Of a DNA stretch of 64,000 nt, positions 7,498-15,653 are shown one piece after another. The translations under genes were made by a program, and so were the position numbers. Source of the DNA: Sphingomonas brevis (lineage in GTDB: Bacteria; Pseudomonadota; Alphaproteobacteria; Sphingomonadales; Sphingomonadaceae). Within the stretch, counting starts at the first letter, position 1. Each line of letters opens with the position of its first letter. The stretch covers positions 2,527,001-2,591,000 of the forward strand of contig NZ_JAMGBB010000001.1 in assembly GCF_023516505.1 (NCBI RefSeq). The letters run 5' to 3'. The notes beneath the pieces were generated by a model. It made no database searches. It was not told the origin of the DNA and saw nothing but the letters and a program-made list of their open reading frames with translations.

Positions 7498-8691
7498 CTA
7501 ATAGTAGTTGGCCAGGGTCAGCGTGACAGTCGCGCCATCCGACTTGCGGATTTCGACCCGGGTCCCGGGCACGCCGCGCGCCCAGCCCGACAGCTGGCCG
7601 TTGTAGAATGCCGGCCCGACTGCAACCCCGTTGATGGCGGTCAGTCTGTCGCCCTTCTTGAAGCCGGCCCGATCGGCCGGGCTGCCCGGCGACACATGCA
7701 GCACGTTGAAATGGTCGCCTTCGAGGAGGGTGAACAGCCCGCTCCGGTCCTTGAAGAATTCAACCGGCCTTTTGCCCCGTTCCAGCCAGATGCGGTCGTG
7801 GCCGAGGTCCATGGTCAGCTTGAACTGCTTCAGCATCTGGATGCCGACATTGGCCTTGCCGGCATAGGGTCCGTTCGGCTTTCCGCCGAGGTCGGCCGGA
7901 ACATTGTCGAAAGTGAACCCGCCGATTTCAACCGTGGGCAGGGTCACGCGCCTGGCCTCGTGCAGCCCGCCGACTCCGCCTGCCAGGCTGGTTCCATAGG
8001 GCAAGGAGGCGATCAGTGGCTGCTTGCTATGATATTCCTGGGACAGGCTGATCGCCCCGCCGTTGCCGATGTCGAACGCCGCATCGATCGGAGGCAGGCC
8101 GCCAATCGAGATAGGCAGAAAATGAAGCGTGTCGTCGCGCGTCAGCTTGACCTCGTGCGCGCCGGCCGGGGGCGTGAAGCCCTGCGGCGATGCGAGGGTC
8201 ATCTCGCCCTGCTCGAAATCCATGCCGATGACGCTGTTGACGAACAATTCGCGACCCAGCACCACCGGTATCGGCCGGCCGATCGTCTTGGCGATCTGCG
8301 TCAGATCGATCGCGACCACCGTCGCGCCCGAAAATTTGAGGTTGCCGGCTTCGATCGTGACGTTCTGGTACAGCTCGGCATCCTGCCTGCCACCAGTTCC
8401 TTCAGCATCGATCTTCTGTCCGCCCTTGAGCCCGATCTTGGCGGCGAACGCCTTGTCGAGCGTGGTCACGCCGGCGCCGCTGTCCAGCATCATCTCCGTC
8501 TCGACGCCGTTGATCCGGCCGGAAAGAACAATCCGGTTGCCGCGATAGAGTTCGAAGGGGATCGCCGGCGAGCGCCCGGCCACGGCGGACACGGCGGGAG
8601 TCGCGATCTGGGCCGAAGCGGCGTGGAGAAACAGGCCGGTCGATGCGGCGAACAAAAGACCGCAAACGGCGAGTCGCATATGGATTCTCAT
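7498..8691 (-). CDS. Periplasmic retropepsin-like aspartic protease with PDZ domain
   Basis: A 397-residue protein with a signal peptide (LAVCGLLFAASTGLFLHAASA). The first catalytic motif is MLDSGAGVTTLD, Asp70-Ser-Gly-Ala, of the retropepsin-like clan. A second half-site, FDIGNGGAISLS, follows about 140 residues later, suggesting the two-lobed pepsin-like arrangement within one chain. The last 90 residues hold a PDZ domain (SPGSPADRAGFKKGDRLTAINGVAVG). The start at 8691 is chosen because AAAGG lies 9 bp upstream and the signal peptide follows; the frame remains open further upstream, but that overlaps the divergent gene. Its target is unknown. Confidence 0.82.
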   Translation of the reverse strand: MRIHMRLAVCGLLFAASTGLFLHAASAQIATPAVSAVAGRSPAIPFELYRGNRIVLSGRINGVETEMMLDSGAGVTTLDKAFAAKIGLKGGQKIDAEGTGGRQDAELYQNVTIEAGNLKFSGATVVAIDLTQIAKTIGRPIPVVLGRELFVNSVIGMDFEQGEMTLASPQGFTPPAGAHEVKLTRDDTLHFLPISIGGLPPIDAAFDIGNGGAISLSQEYHSKQPLIASLPYGTSLAGGVGGLHEARRVTLPTVEIGGFTFDNVPADLGGKPNGPYAGKANVGIQMLKQFKLTMDLGHDRIWLERGKRPVEFFKDRSGLFTLLEGDHFNVLHVSPGSPADRAGFKKGDRLTAINGVAVGPAFYNGQLSGWARGVPGTRVEIRKSDGATVTLTLANYY

Positions 8692-8730
8692 CTTGTTTGC
8701 CTTTAAGGTTATGCTGTAGAAGTGAAAAAA

Positions 8731-8749
8731 ATTATCGCAAAACGATAAT
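8731..8749. promoter_or_regulatory. Perfect 7-bp inverted repeat, probable operator
   Basis: ATTATCG-CAAAA-CGATAAT is a perfect palindrome in the 67-bp gap between the divergent protease and DUF2975-HTH genes. It ends 9 bp before the DUF2975 start codon, next to its GAGG ribosome-binding site. Position and symmetry suggest an operator bound by a dimer. The small HTH protein encoded by the second gene of that operon is the natural candidate. The sequence shows the site; the regulator is inferred. Confidence 0.55.
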
Positions 8750-8758
8750 GAGGTCAAG

Positions 8759-9256
8759 ATGAACAATCCCGCTATCGCCCGGTCTGCCCGCCGCCTTCGC
8801 ATGCTGGTCTGGATCGGCATCGGCCTGATCGTCGCCATTTACCTGCTCAACCGGCTGGGCTCGCCGCTCGGACCGCTGCGGGTGGAAACCCATACCGACA
8901 TGGCGGGATGGGCGGGACAGGCGCTGATCGACCTCACCTTGCTCATGTTTGTAATCGCCCTGGTGCGGTTGGCGCAGATGCTGGGCGCGGTCGCTGACGG
9001 TCCGCTATTCGGGCCGCGCGTGACGCGCTCGTTTCGCGGGTTTGCCTTCTGGCTGTTCATGGCCATGCTGGTCGACGTCTCTGCCGGGCCGGCAATCGCC
9101 ATTGCCGGGAAGCTGGCCGACGGGGGCGGGCGCGCCGTGTTGACGTTTGAGCTCAGCGACCTGTTGGTACTCGCCGGGGCGCTGTTCCTGTTTCTGCTGG
9201 CCCGGATGATGGAGCAGGCCCGTGCCATCGAAAGCGAGCTGGAGGAGATCGTCTGA
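8759..9256 (+). CDS. DUF2975-type four-helix membrane protein
   Basis: A 165-residue inner-membrane protein with about four membrane segments: near residues 15-32, 58-80, 95-122 and 135-150. Length, topology and the directly coupled small HTH regulator match the DUF2975 family, whose function is not established. It starts 9 bp after the ATTATCG palindrome with GAGG as ribosome-binding site. Its stop overlaps the start of the HTH gene (TGATG), so the two are made together. Confidence 0.75.
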   Translation: MNNPAIARSARRLRMLVWIGIGLIVAIYLLNRLGSPLGPLRVETHTDMAGWAGQALIDLTLLMFVIALVRLAQMLGAVADGPLFGPRVTRSFRGFAFWLFMAMLVDVSAGPAIAIAGKLADGGGRAVLTFELSDLLVLAGALFLFLLARMMEQARAIESELEEIV

Positions 9257-9462
9257 TGGCGATCATAGTCCGCCTCGACGTCATGCTCGCCCTGCGCAAG
9301 GTCAAGTCCAAGGATCTGGCGGATGCGATCGGCATCACCGAAGCCAATCTTTCGCTGCTCAAGTCGGGCAAGGTGAAGGGAGTTCGGTTCCAGACCCTGG
9401 AAGCGATTTGCGAGCGGCTTGATTGCCAGCCCGGCGACCTGCTCGAATATGTCCCGGGCTAG
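9256..9462 (+). CDS. Small XRE-type HTH regulator (YozG-like)
   Basis: A 68-residue protein that is almost entirely one Cro/CI-type helix-turn-helix: LRKVKSKDLADAIGITEANL is helix 2-turn-helix 3, followed by LLKSGKVKGVRFQTLEAICERLDCQPGDLLEYV. This is the pattern of small regulators that pair with DUF2975 membrane proteins. Its start overlaps the upstream stop by one base, so translation is coupled. It probably binds the palindrome at 8731-8749 and controls its own operon and perhaps the divergent protease gene. The control role is inferred. Confidence 0.85.
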   Translation: MAIIVRLDVMLALRKVKSKDLADAIGITEANLSLLKSGKVKGVRFQTLEAICERLDCQPGDLLEYVPG

Positions 9463-9490
9463 GTGCGGCAGCGGCCTCGACATGACGCTG

Positions 9491-9518
9491 TTGACAGAAT
9501 CAGCCGTGCCCCTCTAAG
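9491..9518 (+). promoter_or_regulatory. Putative tRNA-Leu promoter
   Basis: A perfect -35 hexamer TTGACA (9491-9496), a 16-bp spacer and TCTAAG (9513-9518, four of six matches to TATAAT), followed by a very GC-rich stretch CGCCGCCGCC. The GC-rich discriminator is typical of stringently controlled stable-RNA promoters. The tRNA begins 33 bp downstream. Confidence 0.5.
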
Positions 9519-9551
9519 CGCCGCCGCCTACCGGCAATCGAATGCACCTGT

Positions 9552-9638
9552 GCCCAGGTGGCGGAATTGGTAGACGCACCAGCTTCAGGTGCTGGCGCTC
9601 GCAAGGGCGTGGAGGTTCGAGTCCTCTCCTGGGCACCA
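9552..9638 (+). tRNA. tRNA-Leu (anticodon CAG)
   Basis: An 87-nt gene with acceptor stem GCCCAGG/CCTGGGC, D-arm GCGGAATTGGTAGACGC, anticodon stem CCAGC/GCTGG with loop TTCAGGT (anticodon CAG), a long variable arm typical of class II leucine tRNAs, T-loop GGTTCGAGTCC and encoded CCA. It stands alone between the small HTH gene and the end of glpK. Confidence 0.97.
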
Positions 9639-9650
9639 TCGCTGTCTGCA

Positions 9651-9730
9651 GCCGATCCGGGGGATCGGCGAAGCCAGCGATCAAAGCACAGGCTGTCCGG
9701 GGGACAGCCGAACATTGCGATCAAACTAGA
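9651..9730 (+). repeat. Tandem pair of 40-bp hairpin units with TCC-GGG-GGA core
   Basis: Unit 1 (9651-9690) and unit 2 (9691-9730) agree at 27 of 40 positions. Each starts with an 8-bp perfect stem around a GGG loop: GCCGATCC/GGATCGGC at 9651-9669 and GGCTGTCC/GGACAGCC at 9691-9709. Each is followed by GAA, four variable bases and GCGATCAAA. All six differences in the stems form three compensatory pairs. The second unit runs over the glpK stop codon. No T-run follows, so a simple terminator is unlikely. Two related hairpins flank the other tRNAs. Confidence 0.8.
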
Positions 9731-11192
9731 CTCTCCCCAATGCGTCCCGCCAACCCATGAGCCGCCGCTCGCGCTCGTCCGCGCCCATGTTCGGCTCAAA
9801 GGTCGTAACCGCGCCCCGCATCGCCGCCGCGGCCGCGTCCAGGCCGGAATAGATCCCCGCGCCGACCGCAGCCAGCATCGCCGCGCCCAATGCGGTGGTC
9901 TCGATGAACGCCGGCCGCTCGACGGTGAGGTCGAGCATGTCGGCCAAATCCTGCGCCAACCAGTCGTTGCACACCATGCCGCCGTCGATCTTCAGGCGCC
10001 CCCAGCGGACCCCGTCCGCGGCAAAGGCGATCATCAGGTCATGGACCTGGTGGGCCTGCGCCTCCAGCGCGGCACGGACGATATGCGCCCTTGTCGTGGC
10101 GAAGCTGATGCCGCTGATCGCTCCACGCGCGTTGGGCCGCCAGTGCGGCGCGCCGAGGCCGGAAAGGGCAGGGACCATGTAGCAGCCGCCATTGTCGGCG
10201 ACCGAGCGCGCCAACTGTTCGCTTTCCGCCGCCGTGACGATTAGCCCGACCCCATCCCGAAGCCATTGCATCAGGCTGCCGGCAACGAAAACGCTCCCCT
10301 CCAACGCATAGCTGCGCTCGCCGCCGATCTGGCAAAGTATGGTCGAAAGCAACCGGTTGGCCGAATGCGGCGGCGTTTCGCCGCTGTTGGTCAGAATGAA
10401 GGCGCCGGTGCCGAAGGTCGCCTTGGTATCGCCAGGCGTGAGGCAGCCCTGGCCGATGGTCGCCGCCTGCTGGTCGCCCGCCACTCCGCAGATGGGGATC
10501 GGCGCTCCGAACTGTGCGGGATCGGTCGTCCCGATCTGGCCGGCGCTGTCGACGATGCTGGGAAGCGAGGCGGGGTCTATCCCGAACAGGGCGCAAAGCT
10601 CATCGTCCCACCCGGAGCCGTTAAGTGCCATCAGCATCGTCCGGCTGGCGTTTGTTGCGTCGGTAGCGTGGACGATGCCGCCGGTCAGCTTCCAGATCAG
10701 CCAGCTGTCGATCGTCCCAAACGCCAGCCGATTGCCCGCCGCGCGGGCCTCGGACCGGTTGCGGAGGATCCATTCCATCTTCGACGCGCTGAAATAGGGA
10801 TCGAGCAGCAGGCCGGTCCGCCACTGGATCATGCCTTCATGCCCTGCCGATTTGAGCTCGGCGCAGCGATGCGCGGTCCGGCGGTCCTGCCACACCAGCG
10901 CGGTACCGATTGGCTCACCGGTCGAGCGATCCCAGGCGACCACGGTCTCGCGCTGGTTGGTGATGCCGATCGCGGCGATATTGGCCGCCCCGCCGGCTGC
11001 CGCGACCATTTCCTGTGCAACCTCCAGCGTATTGCGCCAGATTTCGGTGGCGTCATGCTCGACCTGCCCGGGCTCGGGATAATGCTGCGTCAGCGGGCGC
11101 TGGGCTGATGCAGTCAGGGATCCGTCCGGCGCAAACAGGATCGCCCGAGTCGAGGTTGTTCCTTCGTCAATGACCAGTAGCGGCCGGCTCAC
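9726..11192 (-). CDS. glpK: Glycerol kinase
   Basis: A 488-residue FGGY-family kinase that makes glycerol 3-phosphate from glycerol and ATP. The N-terminal DEGTTSTRAILF motif binds phosphate, VEHDATEIW and AIGITNQRETVVAWD are glycerol kinase signatures, and TFGTGAFILTNSG plus LKIDGGMVCNDWLAQ complete the nucleotide site. Length is close to the normal of about 500. No glpF, glpD or glpR lies next to it, so the regulon is split. It is translationally coupled (ATGA) to the PilZ gene upstream, an association without an obvious metabolic reason. Confidence 0.95.
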   Translation of the reverse strand: MSRPLLVIDEGTTSTRAILFAPDGSLTASAQRPLTQHYPEPGQVEHDATEIWRNTLEVAQEMVAAAGGAANIAAIGITNQRETVVAWDRSTGEPIGTALVWQDRRTAHRCAELKSAGHEGMIQWRTGLLLDPYFSASKMEWILRNRSEARAAGNRLAFGTIDSWLIWKLTGGIVHATDATNASRTMLMALNGSGWDDELCALFGIDPASLPSIVDSAGQIGTTDPAQFGAPIPICGVAGDQQAATIGQGCLTPGDTKATFGTGAFILTNSGETPPHSANRLLSTILCQIGGERSYALEGSVFVAGSLMQWLRDGVGLIVTAAESEQLARSVADNGGCYMVPALSGLGAPHWRPNARGAISGISFATTRAHIVRAALEAQAHQVHDLMIAFAADGVRWGRLKIDGGMVCNDWLAQDLADMLDLTVERPAFIETTALGAAMLAAVGAGIYSGLDAAAAAMRGAVTTFEPNMGADERERRLMGWRDALGRV

Positions 11193-11494
11193 TTGGCCTT
11201 ACTCATCCGCTCCCTCACCATTTCGAACACCGATGGGTAGAGCGGGTTGGCGAATTCCACGCCCACTTCCCATTCCTTGACCCAGCAGGCCGTGCCCTGG
11301 ATCGTCTCGATTCCCGGCAGCGATATCCAGATGGTGTCGTCGACCGTCACCTTGACCGGCGCCTCGATCCGACAGCCTTCGGGCGAAAAGTCGAGGATAT
11401 TGACACGCCAGCGATGCTCGCCGGCGCGCCGGAAGTCGATGTCGGCGCGAAGCGCTACGCGCTCCGCCCGGCGCGGGTCTTGCTTATCGCTCAT
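11189..11494 (-). CDS. PilZ domain protein
   Basis: A 101-residue single-domain PilZ protein. The signature is present as RRAERVALRADIDFR at the N-terminus, with the Arg-rich segment expected to grip cyclic di-GMP, and DFSPEGCRIEAP, a variant of the D/N-x-S-x-x-G motif. TACWVKEWEVGVEFANPL forms the last strands. It probably binds cyclic di-GMP and relays it to an unknown partner. Its stop overlaps the glpK start by four bases, so both come from one transcript. Confidence 0.85.
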   Translation of the reverse strand: MSDKQDPRRAERVALRADIDFRRAGEHRWRVNILDFSPEGCRIEAPVKVTVDDTIWISLPGIETIQGTACWVKEWEVGVEFANPLYPSVFEMVRERMSKAK

Positions 11495-11599
11495 GGGTCC
11501 GTCCCCCTGCGTTCCGAGCAGGCCCCAGCCTAGCCGCGTTCCGCGCCGATGCGAAGGGGCTGTGTCGACGGGGCCGCCATAACGGGCTAGCCTGCCGCC

Positions 11600-12124
11600 A
11601 TGCCGCTCTACGAAATCGACGGAATCCTACCGACGCTGGGACAGGGCGCCTGGGTCGCGCCGTCGGCCGACCTGATCGGCGACGTCCGGCTGGGTAATCG
11701 TTGCAGTGTGTGGTTCGGCGCCGTGATCCGCGCCGACAACACCCCGATCATCCTCGGTGATGAGACCAACTTCCAGGACGGCGCGATCGGGCATAGCGAC
11801 CCCGGAGCGCCATTGACTCTCGGCGCTCGCGTGACCGTCGGCCATCAGGCGATCCTCCACGGCTGCACCGTTGAGGACGAGGCGCTAATTGGAATGGGCG
11901 CCCGAATCCTCAACGGCGCATTGATTGGCGCGCAGTGCATCGTCGGCGCGGGCGCGCTGGTGACCGAAGGCAAGATATTTGAGCCGCGAAGCCTGATCGT
12001 TGGCTCGCCGGCCAGGGCGATCCGCCAGCTTGGCGAGGAGCAAGCGGCGATGCTGCGATTGTCGGCCGCCCATTATGCCGAGAAGGCGGCGCGCTATGCT
12101 GCCGCGTTGCGACGCCGAGATTGA
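11600..12124 (+). CDS. Gamma carbonic anhydrase family protein
   Basis: A 174-residue left-handed beta-helix protein with hexapeptide repeats ([29 protein letters not shown]). The three zinc-ligand histidines of the gamma class are in place: one in AIGHSD and two in [12 protein letters not shown]. Relatives are carbonic anhydrases or related proteins such as YrdA/PaaY, and many are not proven enzymes. It has its own short upstream region and is not in an obvious operon. Confidence 0.9.
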   Translation: MPLYEIDGILPTLGQGAWVAPSADLIGDVRLGNRCSVWFGAVIRADNTPIILGDETNFQDGAIGHSDPGAPLTLGARVTVGHQAILHGCTVEDEALIGMGARILNGALIGAQCIVGAGALVTEGKIFEPRSLIVGSPARAIRQLGEEQAAMLRLSAAHYAEKAARYAAALRRRD

Positions 12125-12256
12125 TCGGGCCGGCGCCCGTTAAAGCTCTGCTCAACTTGGAAGTGCTTGTCTTACTGCGATTTCATCGCCAATAGCGGCG
12201 CTGCAAGCGCGCCGTTGGGGCAGGCGGGCAAGACTCATCCAGCAGGGCGGGGAAGA

Positions 12257-13549
12257 ATGACGGCAGGTCGCCGCGTCACATTTAGGGCTTTGGGCGGGTC
12301 TTTCGCTGTAATTGCGCTCGCCTGGACATCGCCAGCATCGGCTCAGGATAGCGCGGCCCCCGTCGACGTTACGGCCGCTCCGCCGGCATCCTCCGACACG
12401 ATCGGTCCATCCCAGCTTCAGAACTTCAACCTTCAAGGCACGGTGACGCGCCCTGCCGAGCGCCCATCCGCAAGCTCGGCCCCAGACCCGGTCCCCGCCA
12501 CCGTCGGATCGCGGACGGAATCACCCGCGGCTGACTCCATCCCGCCCGCGTCCAATGGCCGTCCGGCACCGACTCAAGATGCGACATCGCGATCTGCTAT
12601 TGCTCCGGCACGTCAGGCGACACCGTCTCCCGGCCTGCCGGCAGGACCAGTGGCTTCATCTCCGTCGCTGCCGCTCGAGGTTCGAACCGATCCAGCACCC
12701 GAGCCCATCGACGTTTCTCAATCTCTTCCATCCGCACTTGGCACGTCCAAGGAATATTGGTCGTGGCCGTGGCTTGCCGCGCTTTTGGCGTTGATTGGCG
12801 GCGGCGCATTCGTCGCCTGGAGCCGCCGAGATCGTAACCGCCGACAAGGCGATCCGGGGCGCCTGGCCTTTGCGGGGCTGGTACCGGACGCAGAGGTCGA
12901 ACCGGCTTCGCTGCCGCCGGCGCGACCGCGGCCCGACCCGACTCCGCCTCGCGCCCAACCTGCACCGCGGCCGGATCCTATTCCGTCGCCTGCCGCCAAA
13001 CCGGTGTTGCCTCCGTTGGCTGACGACGGCCTGATCAGGTCGACCGGTCTTAAGCCGGAGCTCAACTTCCAGTTCGTGCCGGATCGAGCGGTGATCACCG
13101 AGCGCGAAGTGATGCTGCAATTCGATGTCGTCCTGACCAACAGTGGCGCCGCGCCGGCACGTGATGTGCTGGTCGAAGCCAAGCTGGTTCCAGCGCATGC
13201 CGGACAGGATCAGGAGATTGCCGCCTTCTTCGAGCAGCCCGAGGCAACGGGAGACCGGATGGCCGGCATTCCGCCACATGGCAAAGTATCGCTCAAGAGC
13301 GCAGTCAGGTTGCCGCTCGATCAATTGCACAGCTTTGAGGTCGAAGGTCGCAAGCTGTTCGTGCCACTGGTAGCGTTCAATATCCTGTTCCGCTCGACGG
13401 GCGGGGAGGGGCAGGCGTCTGCCAGCTTCCTCGTCGGGCGAGGCAATGATCGCGACGACAAGCTGGCGCCATTCCGGCTTGATCTGGGCCCGCGGATCTT
13501 CCGCGGACTCAGCGCCCGGCCCCACAGCATGGGCCTTAGCCGGCAATAG
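12257..13549 (+). CDS. Exported Pro/Ala-rich protein with a membrane anchor, unknown function
   Basis: A 430-residue protein in four parts: a signal peptide (RALGGSFAVIALAWTSPASAQ); a Pro/Ser/Ala-rich extracytoplasmic linker of about 150 residues; one membrane segment (WLAALLALIGGGAFVAW) followed by basic RRDRNRR; and a second proline-rich stretch leading to a C-terminal beta-rich domain (LNFQFVPDRAVITEREVMLQ, VVLTNSGAAPARDVLVEAKLV). The order suggests a C-terminal domain in the cytoplasm, where the positive-inside rule places the RRDR end. The C-terminal domain resembles immunoglobulin-like or CARDB-like folds in its strand pattern, but the family is not recognised. GGGGAAGA precedes the chosen ATG. 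Confidence 0.7.
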   Translation: MTAGRRVTFRALGGSFAVIALAWTSPASAQDSAAPVDVTAAPPASSDTIGPSQLQNFNLQGTVTRPAERPSASSAPDPVPATVGSRTESPAADSIPPASNGRPAPTQDATSRSAIAPARQATPSPGLPAGPVASSPSLPLEVRTDPAPEPIDVSQSLPSALGTSKEYWSWPWLAALLALIGGGAFVAWSRRDRNRRQGDPGRLAFAGLVPDAEVEPASLPPARPRPDPTPPRAQPAPRPDPIPSPAAKPVLPPLADDGLIRSTGLKPELNFQFVPDRAVITEREVMLQFDVVLTNSGAAPARDVLVEAKLVPAHAGQDQEIAAFFEQPEATGDRMAGIPPHGKVSLKSAVRLPLDQLHSFEVEGRKLFVPLVAFNILFRSTGGEGQASASFLVGRGNDRDDKLAPFRLDLGPRIFRGLSARPHSMGLSRQ

Positions 13550-13566
13550 CTTCTTAAAAGCGCCGT

Positions 13567-14187
13567 CTAGTCTAGCGGCGGGGCATTGTAGCTGTGCCAG
13601 GCAAGGACCGCAGCGGCGCCGCGATGGGGCCGCCAGGCCTCGGCCAATTCCCGCAGCTGCTTCTCGGTCGGCTTACCTTCCAGCCCAAGTAACTTGCCGA
13701 TTTCAATTTGCACAGCGAGGTCGCCAGCTGGCCAGACGTCGTGGCGCCCTTCCGCGAAAAGCAGGTAGATTTCCGCCGACCAGCGACCAATGCCCTTGAT
13801 CTTGGTCAGCTGGTTGATCGCTTCCTCATCGTCATCCGGCAATTGAGCAAGATCAAGCTCCCCTGACAGTACCAATCCCGCCAGGCTCCGTAGATAACCG
13901 GCTTTTTGCCGGGACATCCCAGCTTCGCGCATCTCCTCGTCGCTGGCCGCGAGCAAAGTTTTCAGCTCTACTGGCTGGCCGAATTTCGCAGCGAGTTTGT
14001 TCCACATCGACCGCGCCGCAGCCACGCTGACTTGCTGGCCGACAATCGTCCGTAGAAGCGTTTCCACCCCCGGTTCGCTTTTCCTTGGCTCTGGCCGCCC
14101 GTGACTCTCGATAACCTTGGCGAACGCCGCTTCGCGCTCGGCCAGCGCATCAAGGCTGGCGTGCAGGGACTTTACCGTCCGGACCAT
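13567..14187 (-). CDS. DNA-3-methyladenine glycosylase II family (AlkA-type HhH-GPD)
   Basis: A 206-residue base-excision repair glycosylase. The helix-hairpin-helix is LTKIKGIGRWSAEIYLLF. The catalytic Asp follows in VWPAGDLAVQ, the HhH-GPD arrangement. VETLLRTIVGQQVSVAAA near residue 45 is the typical substrate-pocket helix. It removes alkylated purines such as 3-methyladenine from DNA. Its start overlaps the rlmB stop (TGATG), so the genes are coupled. No iron-sulphur cluster cysteines are present. Confidence 0.9.
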   Translation of the reverse strand: MVRTVKSLHASLDALAEREAAFAKVIESHGRPEPRKSEPGVETLLRTIVGQQVSVAAARSMWNKLAAKFGQPVELKTLLAASDEEMREAGMSRQKAGYLRSLAGLVLSGELDLAQLPDDDEEAINQLTKIKGIGRWSAEIYLLFAEGRHDVWPAGDLAVQIEIGKLLGLEGKPTEKQLRELAEAWRPHRGAAAVLAWHSYNAPPLD

Positions 14188-14927
14188 CAGGCGACGCTCG
14201 CTGCATAGAGGGCGACTGCGGCCGCGTTGGATACGTTAAGGCTTTCGATGCCCTGCGTAATGGGCAGCCTGGCCAATGCATCGCAATGCTCGCGCGTATT
14301 GGACCGCATTCCTGGTCCCTCTGCCCCCAAGACAAGAGCCACCCGCTTCGGACCCAACGCATCCTTGAGGTCTGTTTTCGCCTCGCCGGCCAGGCCGATT
14401 CGCCAGAAACCGGCTTCCGCAATCTCTTCCAACGCCCGCGCCAGGTTGACGACGCGCGCCCATGGAACGCGTTCCAGCGCTCCCGAGGCGGCCTTGGCCA
14501 ACGCACCGCCTTCGGGCGGTGAGTTGCGGTCCTGCGTGACGATTCCGATCGCACCGAAAGCCGCGGCGGAGCGCAATATGGCGCCGACATTATGTGGGTC
14601 GGTTACCTGGTCGAGTACCAGCAGCACGGCCGTCTCTGGTGCCTCGGCCAGCAAGTCCGCCAGCCAAATATCCTCGAGTGGCTCGACTTCGATCACCACA
14701 CCTTGATGTGGCGCGTCGTGTGGCACCATCCGGCCCAGGTCGGGCGCTTCCGCTCTTACGACCGGCAATTCCTTGGGGAAGTTCATGACACCCGCGGCCT
14801 CGGCCGTGGACCAGGCTTTCAGTACCTTCCGATCGGGATTATCGAGCGCAGCGGCAACAGCATGCTTGCCCCAGAAACGGGGCCGGTTGGGATTGCCGCC
14901 GCCTTTGCCTTTGTTCTTGCGTGCCAT
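14187..14927 (-). CDS. rlmB: 23S rRNA 2'-O-ribose methyltransferase RlmB (SpoU family)
   Basis: A 246-residue SPOUT-class methyltransferase that 2'-O-methylates a guanosine of 23S rRNA. The GKHAVAAALDNPDRKV N-terminal substrate domain is followed by the three SpoU motifs: DQVTDPHNVGAILRSAAAFG, RVALVLGAEGPGMR and GIESLNVSNAAAVALYA, which together form the SAM-binding knot. The start codon sits in a 6-bp inverted repeat (CATGGG/CCCATG at 14925-14941) and lacks a clear ribosome-binding site. It lies 29 bp downstream of phoB and may be read from the pho transcript. Confidence 0.93.
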   Translation of the reverse strand: MARKNKGKGGGNPNRPRFWGKHAVAAALDNPDRKVLKAWSTAEAAGVMNFPKELPVVRAEAPDLGRMVPHDAPHQGVVIEVEPLEDIWLADLLAEAPETAVLLVLDQVTDPHNVGAILRSAAAFGAIGIVTQDRNSPPEGGALAKAASGALERVPWARVVNLARALEEIAEAGFWRIGLAGEAKTDLKDALGPKRVALVLGAEGPGMRSNTREHCDALARLPITQGIESLNVSNAAAVALYAASVA

Positions 14928-14956
14928 GGGTCAAGCCCATGCGTCGGCGGGATGCC

Positions 14957-15646
14957 TCAGGCAACCCCTTCCGCGTCGAGCGCATAACCGGCCGAACGAA
15001 CGGTCCGGATTAAGTCCGGCTCACCGACGGCCAGGCGCAGCCTGCGGATGTGGACGTCGACCGTACGGAGCTCGATGTCTTCACTATGCGGCCAGACCGT
15101 CTCAAGCAGTTGCTGGCGCGAGAATACCCGCCCGGGATTCTCGAGGAAGTGGCGCAGCAGGCGATACTCCGTCGGGCCGAGCTGGATCGAGTGACCATCG
15201 CGGCGGACCCTGTGGGCGACCAGATCCATCTCCACCCCCGCATAAGACAAGGCTTCGGCGGCCAGCGCGGGGCGGACACGGCGAAGCACCGCGCCGGCTC
15301 GGGCGACCAGTTCTTTCGGGCTGAACGGCTTCGTCAGATAATCGTCGGCGCCAGTTTCCAGTCCGCGAATCTTGTCGTCCTCCTCGCCGCGTGCCGTCAG
15401 CATGATGATCGGCACGTTGGCGGTTGCCTGGCGGCGCCGAAGCCGACGGCATACCTCAATCCCGCTGATCCCCTCGATCATCCAATCGAGCAGCACCAGA
15501 TCGGGCTTTACCTCGTCGGCAAGGATCAGCGCCTCTTCACCATCACCCGTGCGGGTCACGGCATAGCCCGCGCGGTCAAAATGAAATGACACCAGCTCGG
15601 CGAGCGCGCGATCGTCCTCGACCAGCAGCAAGCGCTTGGGAAGCAT
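14957..15646 (-). CDS. phoB: Phosphate regulon response regulator PhoB
   Basis: A 229-residue OmpR-family regulator. The receiver domain has acidic residues in LLLVEDD, the phospho-acceptor Asp54 in LVLLDWM, Thr in IIMLTARGE and Lys in YLTKPFSP. The winged-helix output domain (PTEYRLLRHFLENPGRVFSR, VDVHIRRLR) binds Pho boxes. It is the last gene of the pst-phoU-phoB block and starts 7 bp after the phoU stop. The open frame reaches back into phoU, but the family start is the ATG at 15646. When phosphorylated by PhoR it should activate the site at 20960-20977. Confidence 0.95.
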   Translation of the reverse strand: MLPKRLLLVEDDRALAELVSFHFDRAGYAVTRTGDGEEALILADEVKPDLVLLDWMIEGISGIEVCRRLRRRQATANVPIIMLTARGEEDDKIRGLETGADDYLTKPFSPKELVARAGAVLRRVRPALAAEALSYAGVEMDLVAHRVRRDGHSIQLGPTEYRLLRHFLENPGRVFSRQQLLETVWPHSEDIELRTVDVHIRRLRLAVGEPDLIRTVRSAGYALDAEGVA

Positions 15647-15653
15647 CGCCACG

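Noticed and set aside
7492-8706. A 404-codon plus-strand frame opposite the retropepsin-PDZ gene
   Set aside because: Antisense shadow. The minus-strand protein has a signal peptide, catalytic motif and PDZ domain.
9651-9709. Reading the two hairpins after tRNA-Leu as simple Rho-independent terminators
   Set aside because: Neither stem is followed by a T-run on either strand, and the two units share conserved sequence outside the stems.
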